Source: Sphingomonadales bacterium Ga0077557
GTDB lineage: Bacteria; Pseudomonadota; Alphaproteobacteria; Sphingomonadales; Sphingomonadaceae
DNA length: 64,000 nt
Direction: 5' to 3'
NCBI GenBank assembly: GCA_001464615.1
Contig: LNFI01000019.1
Span: forward strand, 1-64,000
In this document: positions 62,624 through 64,000 of the stretch, piece after piece
Position numbering within the stretch: position 1 is the first letter of the stretch
Layout: each line of letters opens with the position of its first letter
Made by a program: the position numbers and the translations under genes
The notes under the pieces: model-generated
What the model saw: only the letters and a program-made list of their open reading frames with translations
Database searches by the model: none
Told to the model about the DNA's origin: nothing

Positions 62624-62742
62624 GTCTTTTGAGTCACACCACCATTACTTGCGATGATGCGCGCTGACGGACTCAATATATCGTTTTGATCGTGAAATGT
62701 TCCGCCGCGTTAACGATTTACTCATTGGAATCGTTAACCATT
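62622..62742 (+). promoter_or_regulatory. ccrM upstream region with GANTC sites and CtrA-like inverted repeat
   Basis: Four GANTC sites occur within about 110 bases: GAGTC at 62622 and 62631, GACTC at 62670 and GAATC at 62728. A perfect 10-bp inverted repeat, GTTAACGATT (62709-62718) and AATCGTTAAC (62729-62738), has arms spaced 20 bases centre to centre, and its right arm runs into TTAACCAT, a CtrA-box-like sequence. In Caulobacter, ccrM is controlled by CtrA and its own methylation. The same logic is inferred here. Confidence 0.65.
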
Positions 62743-62752
62743 GTTTTCTTGA

Positions 62753-63931
<1,179 letters not shown>

Positions 63932-63936
63932 CGGCG

Positions 63937-64000
63937 ATGCACCTTCGCCCGGTCCAGTTTGTCGACACGCCGGTTGGTCGCGATGGGCAGGTGGCGCGGT
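63937..64000 (+). CDS. folP: Start of a probable dihydropteroate synthase gene (partial)
   Basis: Only 21 codons are in the window: MHLRPVQFVDTPVGRDGQ and VAR. The reading begins at the ATG five bases after the ccrM stop. The sequence resembles the N-terminus I associate with sphingomonad dihydropteroate synthases, but no folate-enzyme motif is reached, so the name is tentative and the gene is cut by the window edge. Confidence 0.45.
   Translation, partial: MHLRPVQFVDTPVGRDGQVAR

Overview
The window looks like chromosomal DNA of a high-GC alphaproteobacterium, most likely a sphingomonad. This is inferred from the thiD-rnhB-ccrM run with GANTC-rich ccrM upstream DNA, glmM, Ohr and the general codon and GC character; there is no rRNA or other strict taxonomic marker. 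The two ends are ordinary core genes. The middle is accessory DNA in four blocks, with decayed IS3-family fragments near 6.2, 15.5 and 44.5 kb.

Left core (0-5.3 kb): a thioesterase and oligopeptidase B on the minus strand, then a divergent aminopeptidase P, a cupin protein, a 46-residue protein whose end overlaps the cupin gene antisense, and tRNA-Thr(GGT). A perfect 30-bp inverted repeat lies at the extreme left. From 5.3 to 6.4 kb the DNA is decayed, with an IS3 transposase remnant.

Block 1 (6.5-15.3 kb) is a secreted or envelope module with no characterised counterpart that I recognise. It has a CsgG/HfaB-like protein, an exported caspase-fold peptidase, a tight six-gene minus-strand operon (including a DUF4384-like protein and small exported proteins built on one repeat) and a divergent OmpA-like protein. 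IS3 remnants flank it.

Block 2 (16-35.4 kb) is a complete type VI secretion system on the plus strand, in the order PAAR-like, tssJ, K, L, M, A, B, C, hcp, tssE, F, G, H, vgrG. It encodes all 13 core subunits, mostly with overlapping or nearly abutting genes. Convergent with it (35.4-39.7 kb) is a three-gene operon of DUF4157 metalloprotease-domain proteins. They share an N-terminal VIQGFFVGG-type tag and the HELAH domain but carry different C-terminal ends (unknown, HNH nuclease, GNAT plus unknown), as modular effectors do.

Block 3 (40.5-44.2 kb) has a membrane protein overlapping a three-domain peptidoglycan hydrolase (amidase, PG-binding, GH19-like) and a membrane-anchored unknown. An IS3 remnant follows.

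Block 4 (45-52.4 kb) is a candidate acylated-peptide system. A 103-residue precursor with a double-glycine leader is followed by a strong hairpin, an LpxL-like acyltransferase, HlyD, a C39-peptidase ABC exporter, an ACP, an active-looking ketosynthase, a nucleotidyltransferase-fold protein and an outer-membrane beta-barrel protein.

Right core (52.5-64 kb): a GntR regulator, nitroreductase, POT peptide transporter, NnrU-like protein, aldo/keto reductase, dicarboxylate symporter, glmM, ohr, a DUF1272 protein, a TonB-C protein, thiD, rnhB, ccrM and the start of a probable folP. All functional statements come from reading motifs by eye; no database search was run.
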